A program made the translations under genes and the position numbers. From NCBI RefSeq assembly GCF_004135975.1, contig NZ_CP026538.1, forward strand, positions 3,720,001 through 3,784,000: a stretch of 64,000 bases of DNA, in the 5' to 3' direction. Every line of letters begins with the position of its first letter. Within the stretch, counting starts at the first letter, position 1. The notes below the pieces were generated by a model. That model did not search any database. It saw nothing but the letters and a program-made list of their open reading frames with translations, and was not told the DNA's origin. The stretch is from Solidesulfovibrio carbinolicus (GTDB lineage Bacteria; Desulfobacterota; Desulfovibrionia; Desulfovibrionales; Desulfovibrionaceae). Shown here piece by piece: positions 32,290 through 41,619 of the stretch.

Positions 32290-34674
32290 ATGCCTTTCGA
32301 ACCCGACCGCTGGACCCATATCGCCGTCGACGACGCCGCCGTTTATCTTTTTCCCCAAGGCCCGGACTGGTTCGTGCCCAACCCGGCCGGCCAGGCCGCC
32401 ATTGAGCGGGCGGCCGCGGGCTGCGCCGGGTCCGTGGACGACGCCCTGTTCCTGGCCCGGCTGCCCGAGGCCGCAGCCGCGCCCTACGCTGGTCGCCACG
32501 AGGCCCTGACCCTGTCGCGCCTGGGTGAGCTGTGGCTGCACGTCACCGACCGCTGCAATCTGGCCTGCCGCCACTGCCTTTTTTGCTCCGGTCCGGCGGC
32601 CGGGACCGAGCTGCCGACCGAGACGGCCCTGGCCCGGGTGGCCGAGGCGGCGGCCCTGGGTTGCCGGGTCTTCGCGCTCACCGGCGGCGAACCGTTTTGC
32701 CATCCGGGGCTTTCCGACATCGTGGCCGCCGCCCTGGCCGTGCCGGGCAGCCATGTGGCCATCCTCACCAACGGCACAGGCTTTTCCGACCAGGCCGCCC
32801 TTGTCGCCTCCTGGCCCCGGGACCGGGTGCATTTCCAGGTGAGCTGCGACGGCCTGGCCCCGCGCCATGACGCCCTGCGCGGAATTGGCGCGTTCGCCCG
32901 GCTGGCCGACGATCTGGCCCGGGCCAGGGCCATGGGCTTTGGCGTCACTTTGTCGGCCTGCCCCACCCGGGACAACGTGGCCGATCTGCCGGCCCTGGCC
33001 GATCTGGCCGCCAACGTCGGCGCGGCCGGACTGCATTTCATGTGGCACTTCGCCGCCGGCCGGGGCCGCGACGACCATCGCCCGGACGATGACGCGCTTT
33101 TTGCCGCCGTCACCGAGGCGGCCCGGCGGGCCGAGGCGGCCGGCGTGGCCGTGGACAATCTGACGGCCCTGGCCGGCCAGGTGTTTTCCCCGGCCGGCAC
33201 CCGCCACGACGGCGCGACGTCGGGCTGGGAATCCGTGGCCGTGGGTCCCGACGGCCGGCTCTACCCGAGCCCGGCGCTTATCGGCGAGGCGGCCGTGGCC
33301 ACGCCCATCGGCCCCGGCGGGCTGGCCGCGGCCTGGCGGCACAGCCCGGTTTTGGCCGGGCTTCGCCGGGTCACCTGCGCCGATTCGGATGATCCCTGGC
33401 GGTTTGTATTGGGCGGCCCGGACCCGGACCATGCCTGGCGGCATGACGGCCGTTTTGACGGCGAGGACCCCTATCTGCCCCTGCGCCGCCGTCTGGCCGG
33501 CTGGATGATCGCCCGGGAGGCGGCCGGCGTGCCCGACGGCCGGCCGGACCGGCCCGGACTGCGGCTCAAGATGGGCGAGACCCACGAGAGCTGCCATGCC
33601 CACGGCGAGGTGGCCCTGGCCCACGCCAACTGCCTGCTGTCCATGGCCGGCACGACGAGCCTGGGCCACATCAAGGACTTCTACACCGAAGCCGCCGCCG
33701 TGGAAAAAGGCGACATCGTCAACCCGGTGCGCTATCCCCTGGAACTGGTGGACCATATCCCGGAATTTTACCGGGTGCGTGGCTACGGCTGCGGCTCGCC
33801 CGTGGCCGACGCCGCCCTGGTCCCGGGCGAGACGGTGATGGACCTCGGCTGCGGGGCCGGGGTGGAGTGCCTCATCGCCGCCCGGCAGGTGGGGCCGACG
33901 GGCCGGGCCATCGGGGTGGACATGCTGCCGGCCATGCTGGGCCGGGCGGCCAGGGCCGGGGCGGCCACGGCCGAGGTGCTGGGCTACGCCAACGCCGTTT
34001 TTCTCCAGGGCTATCTTGAAGCCCTGCCCGTGGCCGACGGGTCGGTTCACTGCATCGTCTCCAACTGCGTGCTGAACCTCTCTACGAAAAAGCGCCGGCT
34101 CTACGCCGAGATCCTGCGGGTGCTGGCCCCGGGCGGACGGCTGGTCTTTTCCGACGTGGCCACCGAAACCCCGGCTCCGGCCGTCATCCGCAACGATCCG
34201 ACACTACGCGGCGAATGCATCTCCGGCACGCTGACCCAGACCGATCTGGTCGCCATCCTCGAAGAAGCCGGATTTACGGCCGTGCGTATCCTGCGCCGCT
34301 TTCCCTACCGGGTGGTGGGCGGCCACGACTTCTATTCCGTCACCGTGGAAGCGAAAAAACCGCTGACCGCGCCGATCCGCCGCCGGGTGCTCTACCGGGG
34401 GCCGTTTCGGGCCGTGGCCCTGGCCTCGGGCGAACTGCTGCCGGCCGGCGAGGTGCGCGAGGTCGAGCTCCACGAGGACGATCCGGCCGGGGCCTTCCTG
34501 CTGGTCCTGGACGAACGGGGAAACATCGCCAATCCAGATTTCGACGCCGGCGGTTCCTCGTGCTGCTGCGGTCCGGCTCCGAACGAAACCGTGACCGCGC
34601 TTTTACAAAAAACGGCCAACCAGCCGGCCTTGGCTCCGTTCAATATCGGCCCGCCCGTTCGGAACAATTCCTAG
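32290..34674 (+). CDS. Radical SAM enzyme fused to an ArsM-type methyltransferase
   Basis: A 794-residue fusion. Residues 1-75 look like a PqqD-type N-terminal domain ([16 protein letters not shown]). The radical SAM core has CxxxCxxC at C89, C93, C96 and GGEP at 132-135. A SPASM-like start ([10 protein letters not shown] near 319) has serine where cysteine is usual. Residues ~495-690 are an ArsM-like methyltransferase with [14 protein letters not shown]501 (YGCGSP), C593 (SNCVLNLS) and C643 (GECISGTL) occupy the three As(III)-binding positions of ArsM. A C-terminal domain ends in [14 protein letters not shown] precedes ATG 32290. Arsenic, another thiophilic metalloid, or a peptide are possible substrates; no ars genes are adjacent. 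Confidence 0.85.
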   Translation: MPFEPDRWTHIAVDDAAVYLFPQGPDWFVPNPAGQAAIERAAAGCAGSVDDALFLARLPEAAAAPYAGRHEALTLSRLGELWLHVTDRCNLACRHCLFCSGPAAGTELPTETALARVAEAAALGCRVFALTGGEPFCHPGLSDIVAAALAVPGSHVAILTNGTGFSDQAALVASWPRDRVHFQVSCDGLAPRHDALRGIGAFARLADDLARARAMGFGVTLSACPTRDNVADLPALADLAANVGAAGLHFMWHFAAGRGRDDHRPDDDALFAAVTEAARRAEAAGVAVDNLTALAGQVFSPAGTRHDGATSGWESVAVGPDGRLYPSPALIGEAAVATPIGPGGLAAAWRHSPVLAGLRRVTCADSDDPWRFVLGGPDPDHAWRHDGRFDGEDPYLPLRRRLAGWMIAREAAGVPDGRPDRPGLRLKMGETHESCHAHGEVALAHANCLLSMAGTTSLGHIKDFYTEAAAVEKGDIVNPVRYPLELVDHIPEFYRVRGYGCGSPVADAALVPGETVMDLGCGAGVECLIAARQVGPTGRAIGVDMLPAMLGRAARAGAATAEVLGYANAVFLQGYLEALPVADGSVHCIVSNCVLNLSTKKRRLYAEILRVLAPGGRLVFSDVATETPAPAVIRNDPTLRGECISGTLTQTDLVAILEEAGFTAVRILRRFPYRVVGGHDFYSVTVEAKKPLTAPIRRRVLYRGPFRAVALASGELLPAGEVREVELHEDDPAGAFLLVLDERGNIANPDFDAGGSSCCCGPAPNETVTALLQKTANQPALAPFNIGPPVRNNS

Positions 34675-34689
34675 CCGCCGCTCGCAAAA

Positions 34690-34715
34690 CCGGCCGTTGC
34701 ACCAACAACGGCCGG
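34690..34715 (+). terminator. Hairpin after the radical SAM fusion gene
   Basis: CCGGCCGTTG and CAACGGCCGG pair exactly around six bases, 15 bases after the stop. No T run follows, so it may be a Rho-assisted end. Confidence 0.6.
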
Positions 34716-34847
34716 CTCCCGACGACGCCTCGCAGTGACAGGTCTACACAGTTGCACTGTTTCCCACCCCCCGGCTCCAGCCTCCTGCGGGATCGCCGCC
34801 ATGCGGCAAATTCGTCCACGATTGCCGCCCCGGCGCGTGTCCGGCGT

Positions 34848-34878
34848 GTTGCGCTTTGCAGTCCATTGCGTTACGCAA
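34848..34878. promoter_or_regulatory. TTGCG-type palindrome ahead of the PAS chemoreceptor
   Basis: TTGCGT-T-ACGCAA at 34866-34878 is an exact odd palindrome, preceded by GTTGCGCTTTGCA at 34848-34860, which resembles the motif ahead of the hydrogenase operon. Candidate operator, 47 bases before the start codon. Confidence 0.35.
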
Positions 34879-34924
34879 CCTCCACCCGTACTTACGGAGC
34901 CGCCCATCGGCGTCGGAGGATCGT

Positions 34925-36463
34925 ATGAAATCGTTCCCGGTTGTGTGCTGCGTCATTGTCAATGCCCTGCTCCTGGCCGCCGCCGGCTTTCTGGGCACCG
35001 GGCCGGCCGCCGTGGCCTTGTTGGCTGCCTCCTTCGCCCTGACCACGATTTTCGTCTTCTGGACGCAAAGCGCGGTCAACGGCGCCTGCGCCCAGATGCA
35101 GGACACCTTCGCGGCCATGACTTCCAACGCCTTTACCTGCAGCATCACCGACCATCCCCTGCTTGAAACCGCCGCCCTGCGCGAGGCGCTGATTCCCCAC
35201 GAGACCGCGCTCAAGGCCCGCCTGTCCCGAGACGAAGCCATGATCGGCAACATCATCACGCCCATGGCTATTGTCGACGAACAGGGCAAGATCAAATGGC
35301 TCAACGAATACATGGTGAAGCTGACCGAAAACGACGGCGCGCCGGAAAAACACATCGGCACGTCCTTCTCGCGGTTCTTCTACGGCGACTCCCGCGAAAC
35401 CGTGGCCGAACACGCCCTGCGCACCCGCCAGAAACAATCCTCCAAGACCGAGTTCGACACCCGCAAGGGCCACCACAAGTTCATCAGCATCTTCTCCGCC
35501 CCGGTCGTCGATTTCGACGGCAAGCTCATCGGGGCCTTCGTGTCCGTGGCCGACTTCACCGGCGTCGTGCTCAAGGAACGCACCATCACCGAGCAAAACA
35601 ACCGCATCGCCAGCGGCGTCAAGGAAGCCACCGCCGTGGCCGAAAGCCTGGCCGAAGCGGCCGAACAGATGAGCGCCCAGATCGGGCATTCCACCGAAGG
35701 CATGGAGGAGCAGCGCGCCCGCACCGCCGAAGTGGCCACGGCCATCGAGGAAATGAATTCCACCATCCTCGAAGTGGCCCGCAACGCCGGCGACGCCGCC
35801 GCCACCGCCGGCCAAGCCAATTCCATGGCCGCCACCGGCGCGGGGCTCGTGGACAAGGTCATCGAGGTCATGGAATCGGTGAGCGAAAAAGCCAACGGCC
35901 TCAAATCGGAAATGCGCGGCCTGGGCGAACAGGCCCAGGGCATCGGCCAGATCATGCAGGTCATCTCCGACATCGCCGACCAGACCAACCTGCTGGCGCT
36001 CAATGCCGCCATCGAGGCGGCCCGAGCCGGCGAGGCCGGGCGCGGTTTCGCCGTGGTGGCCGACGAAGTGCGCAAGCTGGCCGAAAAAACCATGACCGCC
36101 ACCAAGGAAGTCAGCAACTACATCCGGGCCATCCAGGACAGCGCCAGCCGCAACATGGCCGCCACCGACGAAACCACCCACGTCATCGAAAAAGCCGACG
36201 CCCTGGCCCACGAGGCCGGCGACGCCCTGCGCCAGATCCTCAACTTCGTCGAGCGCACCTCGGATCAGGTGCGCGGCATCGCCACCGCCGCCGAGCAGCA
36301 GTCGGCCACCTCCGAAGAGATCAACCGCTCCACCGACCACATCAACACCATCGCCGAATCCACGGCCGGAGCCATGGCCGTGGCCTCCTCGGCCGTCACC
36401 GATCTGGCCCACCTGGCCAGCGACCTCAAGACGTCCATGACCCGGATGCATCTGGAGCAATAA
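34925..36463 (+). CDS. PAS-domain methyl-accepting chemotaxis protein
   Basis: 512 residues. Two closely spaced membrane helices at the N-terminus (about 5-25 and 28-48) leave almost no periplasmic domain. A PAS domain follows (about 105-225, [20 protein letters not shown] ... [20 protein letters not shown]), so the signal is sensed inside the cell, plausibly redox or a cofactor-bound ligand. The signalling domain carries the family hairpin tip. GGAGGA lies before ATG 34925. It has its own terminator and no chemotaxis operon around it. Confidence 0.9.
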   Translation: MKSFPVVCCVIVNALLLAAAGFLGTGPAAVALLAASFALTTIFVFWTQSAVNGACAQMQDTFAAMTSNAFTCSITDHPLLETAALREALIPHETALKARLSRDEAMIGNIITPMAIVDEQGKIKWLNEYMVKLTENDGAPEKHIGTSFSRFFYGDSRETVAEHALRTRQKQSSKTEFDTRKGHHKFISIFSAPVVDFDGKLIGAFVSVADFTGVVLKERTITEQNNRIASGVKEATAVAESLAEAAEQMSAQIGHSTEGMEEQRARTAEVATAIEEMNSTILEVARNAGDAAATAGQANSMAATGAGLVDKVIEVMESVSEKANGLKSEMRGLGEQAQGIGQIMQVISDIADQTNLLALNAAIEAARAGEAGRGFAVVADEVRKLAEKTMTATKEVSNYIRAIQDSASRNMAATDETTHVIEKADALAHEAGDALRQILNFVERTSDQVRGIATAAEQQSATSEEINRSTDHINTIAESTAGAMAVASSAVTDLAHLASDLKTSMTRMHLEQ

Positions 36464-36504
36464 TGGCTTTTTCCCATCCAATTTCGGCGCGGGCTTGACA
36501 TTTC

Positions 36505-36536
36505 ACGGCCCCGGGGCTTACCCCGGGGCCGTTTTT
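36505..36536 (+). terminator. Rho-independent terminator of the PAS chemoreceptor gene
   Basis: ACGGCCCCGGGG and CCCCGGGGCCGT pair exactly around CTTA and run into TTTTT. It insulates the chemoreceptor from the downstream membrane-complex operon. Confidence 0.93.
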
Positions 36537-36600
36537 CTTGTGATCGGCAACGGGACCGACCGGATGCAGTGCGCCGGCCCCGCGACAAGGGTGGTCGTCC

Positions 36601-38598
36601 ATGGAACTGTTCGGACTGTCGCTGGCCTTCTTTCTCTTGGGGGCGTTGGCTTCCCTGGCCTTGGCCGGCCGGGAGGCGGCCCATCGCCTGGGACCAGCCG
36701 GAGCCGTGGCCGGCTCCCTGGTCGGTCTGGCCGGCCTGGCGCTCACGCCGGCCAGCGCCGTGACCCAGGCCACCCTCCCCTGGGGGCTGCCCTTCGGCTC
36801 TCTGGCCCTGGGTCTCGACCCGGCCAGCCGCCTGTTCCTCATTCCCGTCTACGCCGTGGGCGCGGCCGCCGCCGTGGCCGGCTCCCTGGCTCTGGCCGGA
36901 AGCGAGGCCGCCCAGGCCGGACCGGACCGGCGCGGGCCGCACTGGTTTTTTTACAATGTCCTGCTGGCCGGCTTGGCCCTGGTCATGGCCGCCCGGGACG
37001 GGGTGGTGTTCCTCATCGCCTGGGAAGTCATGTCCCTGGCACCGTTTTTTTTGGGGAGCCTGCACGACGACGAAGTCGAGGTGCGCGAGGCGGCCTGGAC
37101 CTACCTCGTGTGTGCCCACCTCGGCGCGGCCCTGGTCATCGCCTTTTTCGCCCTGGCCATGGGGCAGGCCGGAGCCACGGGCTTTGACGCCCTGGCCGAG
37201 GCCGCCCGGGCCGGCCGATTTACCCTGCCCAGCCTGCTTTTCTTCCTGGCGTTTTTCGGATTCGCCGCCAAGATCGGGCTGGTTCCCTTCCATGTCTGGC
37301 TGCCGGCCATCTATCCGGCCGCGCCGGGCCACGTGGCCGCGCTCATGTCCGGCGGCATGATCAACGTGGGCCTCTACGGCCTGTGGCGGGCCCTGGAAAT
37401 CCTGCCCCCCCCCGCGCCCTGGCAGGGCTGGACCATCGCCGGCCTGGGGCTGGCCAGCGCCCTGCTCGGCATCCTGGCCGCCCTGGGACAGGGCAACCTC
37501 AAACGGCTGCTCGCCTATTCCAGCGTGGAAAACATGGGGCTTATCTGCCTGGGCCTGGGCCTGGGGCTGGTCGGCCTGTCCTGCGGCAACCCGGCCATGG
37601 CCGCCCTGGGCCTTGGCGGGGCGCTTTTTCACATGCTGTGCCATGCCGGCTTTAAATCCCTGCTCTTTTTGTGCGCTTCCGAGGTGCTCGCATCCGTGGG
37701 CAGCGCCCGCATCGCCCACCTGGGCGGCCTGGCCAAGCGGATGCCGGCCGTCGGGACGCTCTTTCTCCTGGCCGGAGCCGGCATCGCCGGCCTGCCGCCC
37801 CTGCCGGGCTTTATCGGCGAGCTGACCATGGCCCTGGCCATGCTGGCCGGCCTGGATCTCCCGGGACTCTTGCCGCGCACCGCTTCGGCCGCCTCCCTGG
37901 CCGCCCTGGCCGCCGTGGGCGGCTTCGCCCTGGCCGCCTTTGCCAAGGCCGGCGGGCTGGCGTTTCTCGGCGCGCCCCGCACCCCGGCCGCGGCCAAGGC
38001 CGAAGCGCCCCCCCGTGCCGCCCTTCTCGCGCCGCTTTTCCTGGCCGCCGGCCTGGTCGCCGCCGCCGCCCTGGCCCCGGCGCTGCTGCGCTTTGTCGGC
38101 CAAGCCGTTCTGGCCTTTCCGGGCATGGACCCGGCCCCGGCCCGGGCCGCCCTGGAGCAGGCCGCCGCCGCCGCCCGCACCGTGGGCTTTTTCGGGGCCG
38201 GCATCATTGCCCTGGCCGGGGGGCTGCTGTGGCTGCGCGCCTGGGCCGGGGCCGCCCATGGCCGACGCCGCGAGCCGACCTGGGGCTGCGGCTACACCGC
38301 CCCCACCGCTCACATGCAGTACGGCGCGGCCTCGTTCGTGGAACCAACCGCCAAGCTCCTGGCCGGCCCCATGGGCCTGACCCGCCGCCTGGACATGGAC
38401 CCGGGCCTTTTCCCCAAGCGCGCGACACTTTTCGTCGTCAGCCGCGACGCCGCCCGGGACAAGCTCTTCACGCCGCTGTTCGAAGCCGTGGCCCGGCTGT
38501 GCGACGCCGCCAAGGTGGTGCAGCACGGCAAGGTGCATCTCTACATCCTCTACGTGCTGGCCACCGTCGTGCTCCTTTTGGCCTGGAAGCTCTCATGA
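36601..38598 (+). CDS. Ehr complex antiporter-like subunit (HyfB/HycC-like)
   Basis: 665 residues and about 16 hydrophobic helices, related to NuoL/M/N and Mrp antiporter subunits. The conserved proton-channel residues are present: the glutamate in AWEVMSLAPF, the lysine in FAAKIGLVPFHVWLP and the lysine in KRLLAYSSVENMG. The C-terminal WGCGY ... MQYGAASFVEP block is typical of HyfB/HycC-type proteins. It should move protons or sodium ions across the membrane coupled to electron transfer by the soluble arm. First gene of a six-gene operon; AAGGGTGG lies before the ATG. A nine-C run sits at 37405-37413. Confidence 0.9.
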   Translation: MELFGLSLAFFLLGALASLALAGREAAHRLGPAGAVAGSLVGLAGLALTPASAVTQATLPWGLPFGSLALGLDPASRLFLIPVYAVGAAAAVAGSLALAGSEAAQAGPDRRGPHWFFYNVLLAGLALVMAARDGVVFLIAWEVMSLAPFFLGSLHDDEVEVREAAWTYLVCAHLGAALVIAFFALAMGQAGATGFDALAEAARAGRFTLPSLLFFLAFFGFAAKIGLVPFHVWLPAIYPAAPGHVAALMSGGMINVGLYGLWRALEILPPPAPWQGWTIAGLGLASALLGILAALGQGNLKRLLAYSSVENMGLICLGLGLGLVGLSCGNPAMAALGLGGALFHMLCHAGFKSLLFLCASEVLASVGSARIAHLGGLAKRMPAVGTLFLLAGAGIAGLPPLPGFIGELTMALAMLAGLDLPGLLPRTASAASLAALAAVGGFALAAFAKAGGLAFLGAPRTPAAAKAEAPPRAALLAPLFLAAGLVAAAALAPALLRFVGQAVLAFPGMDPAPARAALEQAAAAARTVGFFGAGIIALAGGLLWLRAWAGAAHGRRREPTWGCGYTAPTAHMQYGAASFVEPTAKLLAGPMGLTRRLDMDPGLFPKRATLFVVSRDAARDKLFTPLFEAVARLCDAAKVVQHGKVHLYILYVLATVVLLLAWKLS

Positions 38599-39494
38599 AC
38601 GCCTGGCTCCACATCCTCGCCGCCCTTGTCCTGGCCCCGCTGGTCCCCGGCATCGTCAACCGGGTCAAGGCCCTCATGTCCGGCCGCGTCGGCAAGCCGC
38701 TGCTGCAGACCTATTTCGATCTGGCCAAACTGACGCGCAAGGGCCTGGTGGAAAGCCACACCGCAAGCTTCATGCTGGGGGTGGGGCCGGCCGTGTCCCT
38801 GGCCGCCATTTGCGGCGCGCTGTGCCTGCTGCCCGGGCCGGCCAGTCCCGCCCCGGCCAGCTTTGCCGGCGACTTCATGCTGGCCGCCTATTGCCTGGGG
38901 CTGTCGCGCCTGGCCATCATCCTGGCCGCCCTGGACACCGGATCGAGCTTCGAAGGCATGGGGGCCAGCCGCGAGGCCGCCTTTTCCGCCCTGGCCGAAC
39001 CCGTGCTCTTCCTGGCCTTGCTCGCCCTGGCCGTGGACGCCCCATCCCTGTCCCTGTCCGGGATGCTCGGCCAGGGGCTTTCCGGCGCGCTGGCCCCGGA
39101 GCGGCTGTTCGTGCCCCTGCTCCTGTTCATTTTGCTGTTGACCGAAAACTGCCGCATCCCGGTGGACGACCCCAACACCCACCTGGAGCTGACCATGATC
39201 CATGAAGTCATGGTGCTGGACCACAGCGGCCCGGACATGGCCATGATCAGCTACGGCGCGGCGCTCAAGCTGTGGTTTTTCGCCGCCGCCGTGACCCTGT
39301 CGCTGCTGCCGGTCCAGGCCATGGCCCCCCTGGCCGCCTGGGCCGCCTTCCTGGCCGGCGTCGGGCTGGTCGCCGTGGCCGTGGGGCTGGTCGAATCCTC
39401 CATGGCCCGGCTGCGGCTGTTGCGCGTGCCGCGTCTGCTCGGATCGGCCGGGGCCCTGGCCGCCTTGTCCCTGGTGCTCACGGTGTGGAGGTAG
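38595..39494 (+). CDS. Ehr complex membrane anchor (NuoH/HyfC-like)
   Basis: 299 residues with about eight helices. It resembles the NuoH/HycD subunit that joins membrane and soluble arms. The interface loops are recognisable: LQTYFDLAKLTRKG near residue 38, SSFEGMGASREAAFSALAEP near 118 and ENCRIPVDDPNTHLELTM near 190 with its acidic cluster. Its ATG overlaps the stop of the preceding gene by four bases (ATGA). Confidence 0.9.
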   Translation: MNAWLHILAALVLAPLVPGIVNRVKALMSGRVGKPLLQTYFDLAKLTRKGLVESHTASFMLGVGPAVSLAAICGALCLLPGPASPAPASFAGDFMLAAYCLGLSRLAIILAALDTGSSFEGMGASREAAFSALAEPVLFLALLALAVDAPSLSLSGMLGQGLSGALAPERLFVPLLLFILLLTENCRIPVDDPNTHLELTMIHEVMVLDHSGPDMAMISYGAALKLWFFAAAVTLSLLPVQAMAPLAAWAAFLAGVGLVAVAVGLVESSMARLRLLRVPRLLGSAGALAALSLVLTVWR

Positions 39495-39496
39495 CC

Positions 39497-40132
39497 ATGG
39501 CCGCGATACAATCGCTGCTTGTCGCGTTGGTGGTGGTCAATCTGGCCTATCTGGCCGTCACGCGCCTCAAAACGCTGACCCGCATCACCGCCCTGCAAGG
39601 GGTGCTCCTGGCCGCCACGCCCCTGGCCGTGGCCGGCCCACACGGCCATGGGCTGGTCCTGTCCCTGGCCGTGCTGGCCATCAAGGGCATCGGCTTTCCC
39701 TGGCTGGTGGCCCGTACCCTGTCGCGCCTGGAAGTCAATCCCGTGGTCGAACCCTACTTCGGCTTCAATATGTCGTTGCTGGCCGGCGTGGGCGGCCTTT
39801 TATTCTCCTTGTGGCTGGAATCGCGCCTGCCGTTTCCGCCCGGGCTTTTCCCGCCGCTGCTCTTCCCGGCGGCGCTGACCTCCATCTTCTCGGGCCTGAC
39901 CCTGGTGGTGGCCCGGCGCAAGGCGCTCACGCAAGTCATCGGCTATCTGGCCGCCGAAAACGGCATCTTTCTCCTGGGCGTGCCGCTTGCCGCCCAAGGG
40001 TCGGTTTGGCTCGAACTGTCCGTGCTCCTGGACGTCTTCGTCGCCGTGTTCGTCATGGGCATCGCCCTCCACCACATCAACAAAACCTTCGAGTCCATCG
40101 ACGTCGGACGGTTTTGCAGCCTGCGGGACTAA
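39497..40132 (+). CDS. Ehr complex small membrane subunit (HyfE/NuoK-like)
   Basis: 211 residues with about six helices, matching HyfE, whose second half relates to NuoK. Conserved text includes LAIKGIGFPWLVAR, VEPYFGFNMSLL, VARRKALTQVIGYLAAENGIFLLG with the membrane glutamate, and the end HHINKTFESID. It begins two bases after the previous stop and ends three bases before the next start. Confidence 0.88.
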   Translation: MAAIQSLLVALVVVNLAYLAVTRLKTLTRITALQGVLLAATPLAVAGPHGHGLVLSLAVLAIKGIGFPWLVARTLSRLEVNPVVEPYFGFNMSLLAGVGGLLFSLWLESRLPFPPGLFPPLLFPAALTSIFSGLTLVVARRKALTQVIGYLAAENGIFLLGVPLAAQGSVWLELSVLLDVFVAVFVMGIALHHINKTFESIDVGRFCSLRD

Positions 40133-40135
40133 CCC

Positions 40136-41614
40136 ATGCTTGCCGCCTTGCCCCTTATCCCCTTGCTGGCCGGCCTCATGGCCCTGGCCCTGCCCGCCGA
40201 CGGCCCGCGCCGCTGGCTGCTGGTGGTGGTCGGCTGCCTCCATCTCACCCTGGTGGGCACGACATGGGTCCATCCCCCGGCCCCGGCCTACGGCGGCCTG
40301 CTCGAACTCGATCCCCTGGGCCAGCTCTTCCTCACCCTGGCCAGCCTGCTGTTCACCGCCGCCGCCTTCTACGCCGTGGGCTACCTGCGCCACGAAGGGG
40401 CGGTCCACGAGAAGCGCGACTTCCAGGACGGCGCGACCTTTATCAATGCCCCGGAGCGGGTCTTCAGCCTGTGCCTGTGCCTGTTTCTTTCGGCCATGAC
40501 CGTGGTCTGCGCCACCCGCAACCTCTCGGTGCTGTGGGTCGGCATCGAGGCCACCACCCTGTCCAGCGCGCCGCTGATCTACTTCCACCGCCACCGCCGC
40601 TCCCTGGAAGCCACCTGGAAATACCTCGTCATCTGCTCCGTGGGCATCGCCCTGGCCCTTTTGGGCAACATCCTCGTGTCCGTGGCCTTCTACGATCCGG
40701 TGGCTCCGGCCGCTTCCATGGATTTGGCCGAGTTGCTGCCCCTGGCCCCGGGCGCGGCCAAGCCCTGGCTGCGGGCGGCCTTTATCTTCCTGCTGGTCGG
40801 CTACGGCTCGAAAATGGGCCTGGCCCCCATGCACAACTGGCTGCCCGACGCCCACAGCCAGTCGCCGTCCCTGGTCTCGGCGCTTTTATCCGGCGCGCTT
40901 TTAAACTGCGCCTTCCTGGGCATCCTGCGGGCCGTGCAGATCCTGTCTCCGGCCGGGCTTGGGGCGTTTTGCGGCGAGCTGCTGGTGCTTTTTGGCCTCA
41001 TCTCCATGGTCACGGCCGCCGTCTTCATCGTGGGCCTTGGCGACTACAAACGCATGCTGGCCTACTCCAGCGTCGAGCACATGGGCATATTGGCCCTGGG
41101 CGTGGGCATCGGCGGCGGCGCGGCCTTCGGGGCCATGCTCCACGCCGTCAACCATTCCCTGACCAAAGGCGCGCTGTTTCTGATTTCCGGCAACATCCTG
41201 GCCGTCTACCACACCCGCTCCTGCCACGACGCCCGGGGCGTGTCCCGGGCGCTGCCCATAACCGCCGCCCTGTGGACGGCCGGGTTTCTGGCCATCTGCG
41301 GCTCGCCGCCCTTTGGCCTGTTTGTCAGCGAGCTGGCCATCCTGCAAGCCATGTTCGCCGGCGGCCACGGCCTGGCCGCCACCATCTACGTCGTGGCCCT
41401 GGCTGTGATCTTCGTCGGCATGGCCACCTCCGTGTGCCGCATGGTCCAGGGGCCGCTGCCGCCGGCCGTGCGCCATCCCGGCCCCGAGCGCGTGCTGTCC
41501 GTGGCCTCGCCCCTGGCCCTTTTGGCCGCCGCCTTGACCCTGGGCCTGTATGTGCCCAAGGGCCTGGCCGACGTCTTGGCCCGGGCGGCCGCCGCCGTCT
41601 CCCTGGGAGGATAG
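40136..41614 (+). CDS. Ehr complex second antiporter-like subunit (HyfF-like)
   Basis: 492 residues with about 14 helices. Proton-channel residues are present: glutamate in WVGIEATTLSSAPL, lysine in YGSKMGLAPMHNWLPDAHS, lysine in DYKRMLAYSSVEHMG. Having two antiporter-like subunits, as in hydrogenase-4, suggests a larger ion/electron ratio than in the simple six-subunit Ech type. Tight spacing to both neighbours. Confidence 0.9.
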   Translation: MLAALPLIPLLAGLMALALPADGPRRWLLVVVGCLHLTLVGTTWVHPPAPAYGGLLELDPLGQLFLTLASLLFTAAAFYAVGYLRHEGAVHEKRDFQDGATFINAPERVFSLCLCLFLSAMTVVCATRNLSVLWVGIEATTLSSAPLIYFHRHRRSLEATWKYLVICSVGIALALLGNILVSVAFYDPVAPAASMDLAELLPLAPGAAKPWLRAAFIFLLVGYGSKMGLAPMHNWLPDAHSQSPSLVSALLSGALLNCAFLGILRAVQILSPAGLGAFCGELLVLFGLISMVTAAVFIVGLGDYKRMLAYSSVEHMGILALGVGIGGGAAFGAMLHAVNHSLTKGALFLISGNILAVYHTRSCHDARGVSRALPITAALWTAGFLAICGSPPFGLFVSELAILQAMFAGGHGLAATIYVVALAVIFVGMATSVCRMVQGPLPPAVRHPGPERVLSVASPLALLAAALTLGLYVPKGLADVLARAAAAVSLGG

Positions 41615-41619
41615 CAGGC

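Noticed and set aside
36265-38538. Long minus-strand open frame (757 codons) opposite the first Ehr gene
   Set aside because: Low-complexity G/Q/R-rich translation typical of antisense frames in GC-rich DNA; the plus strand has clear antiporter motifs.
39811-41619. Upstream extension of the Ehr large-subunit frame
   Set aside because: It runs out of frame through two real membrane-subunit genes; the ATG at 41620 has a good ribosome binding site and matches the NuoC-like start.
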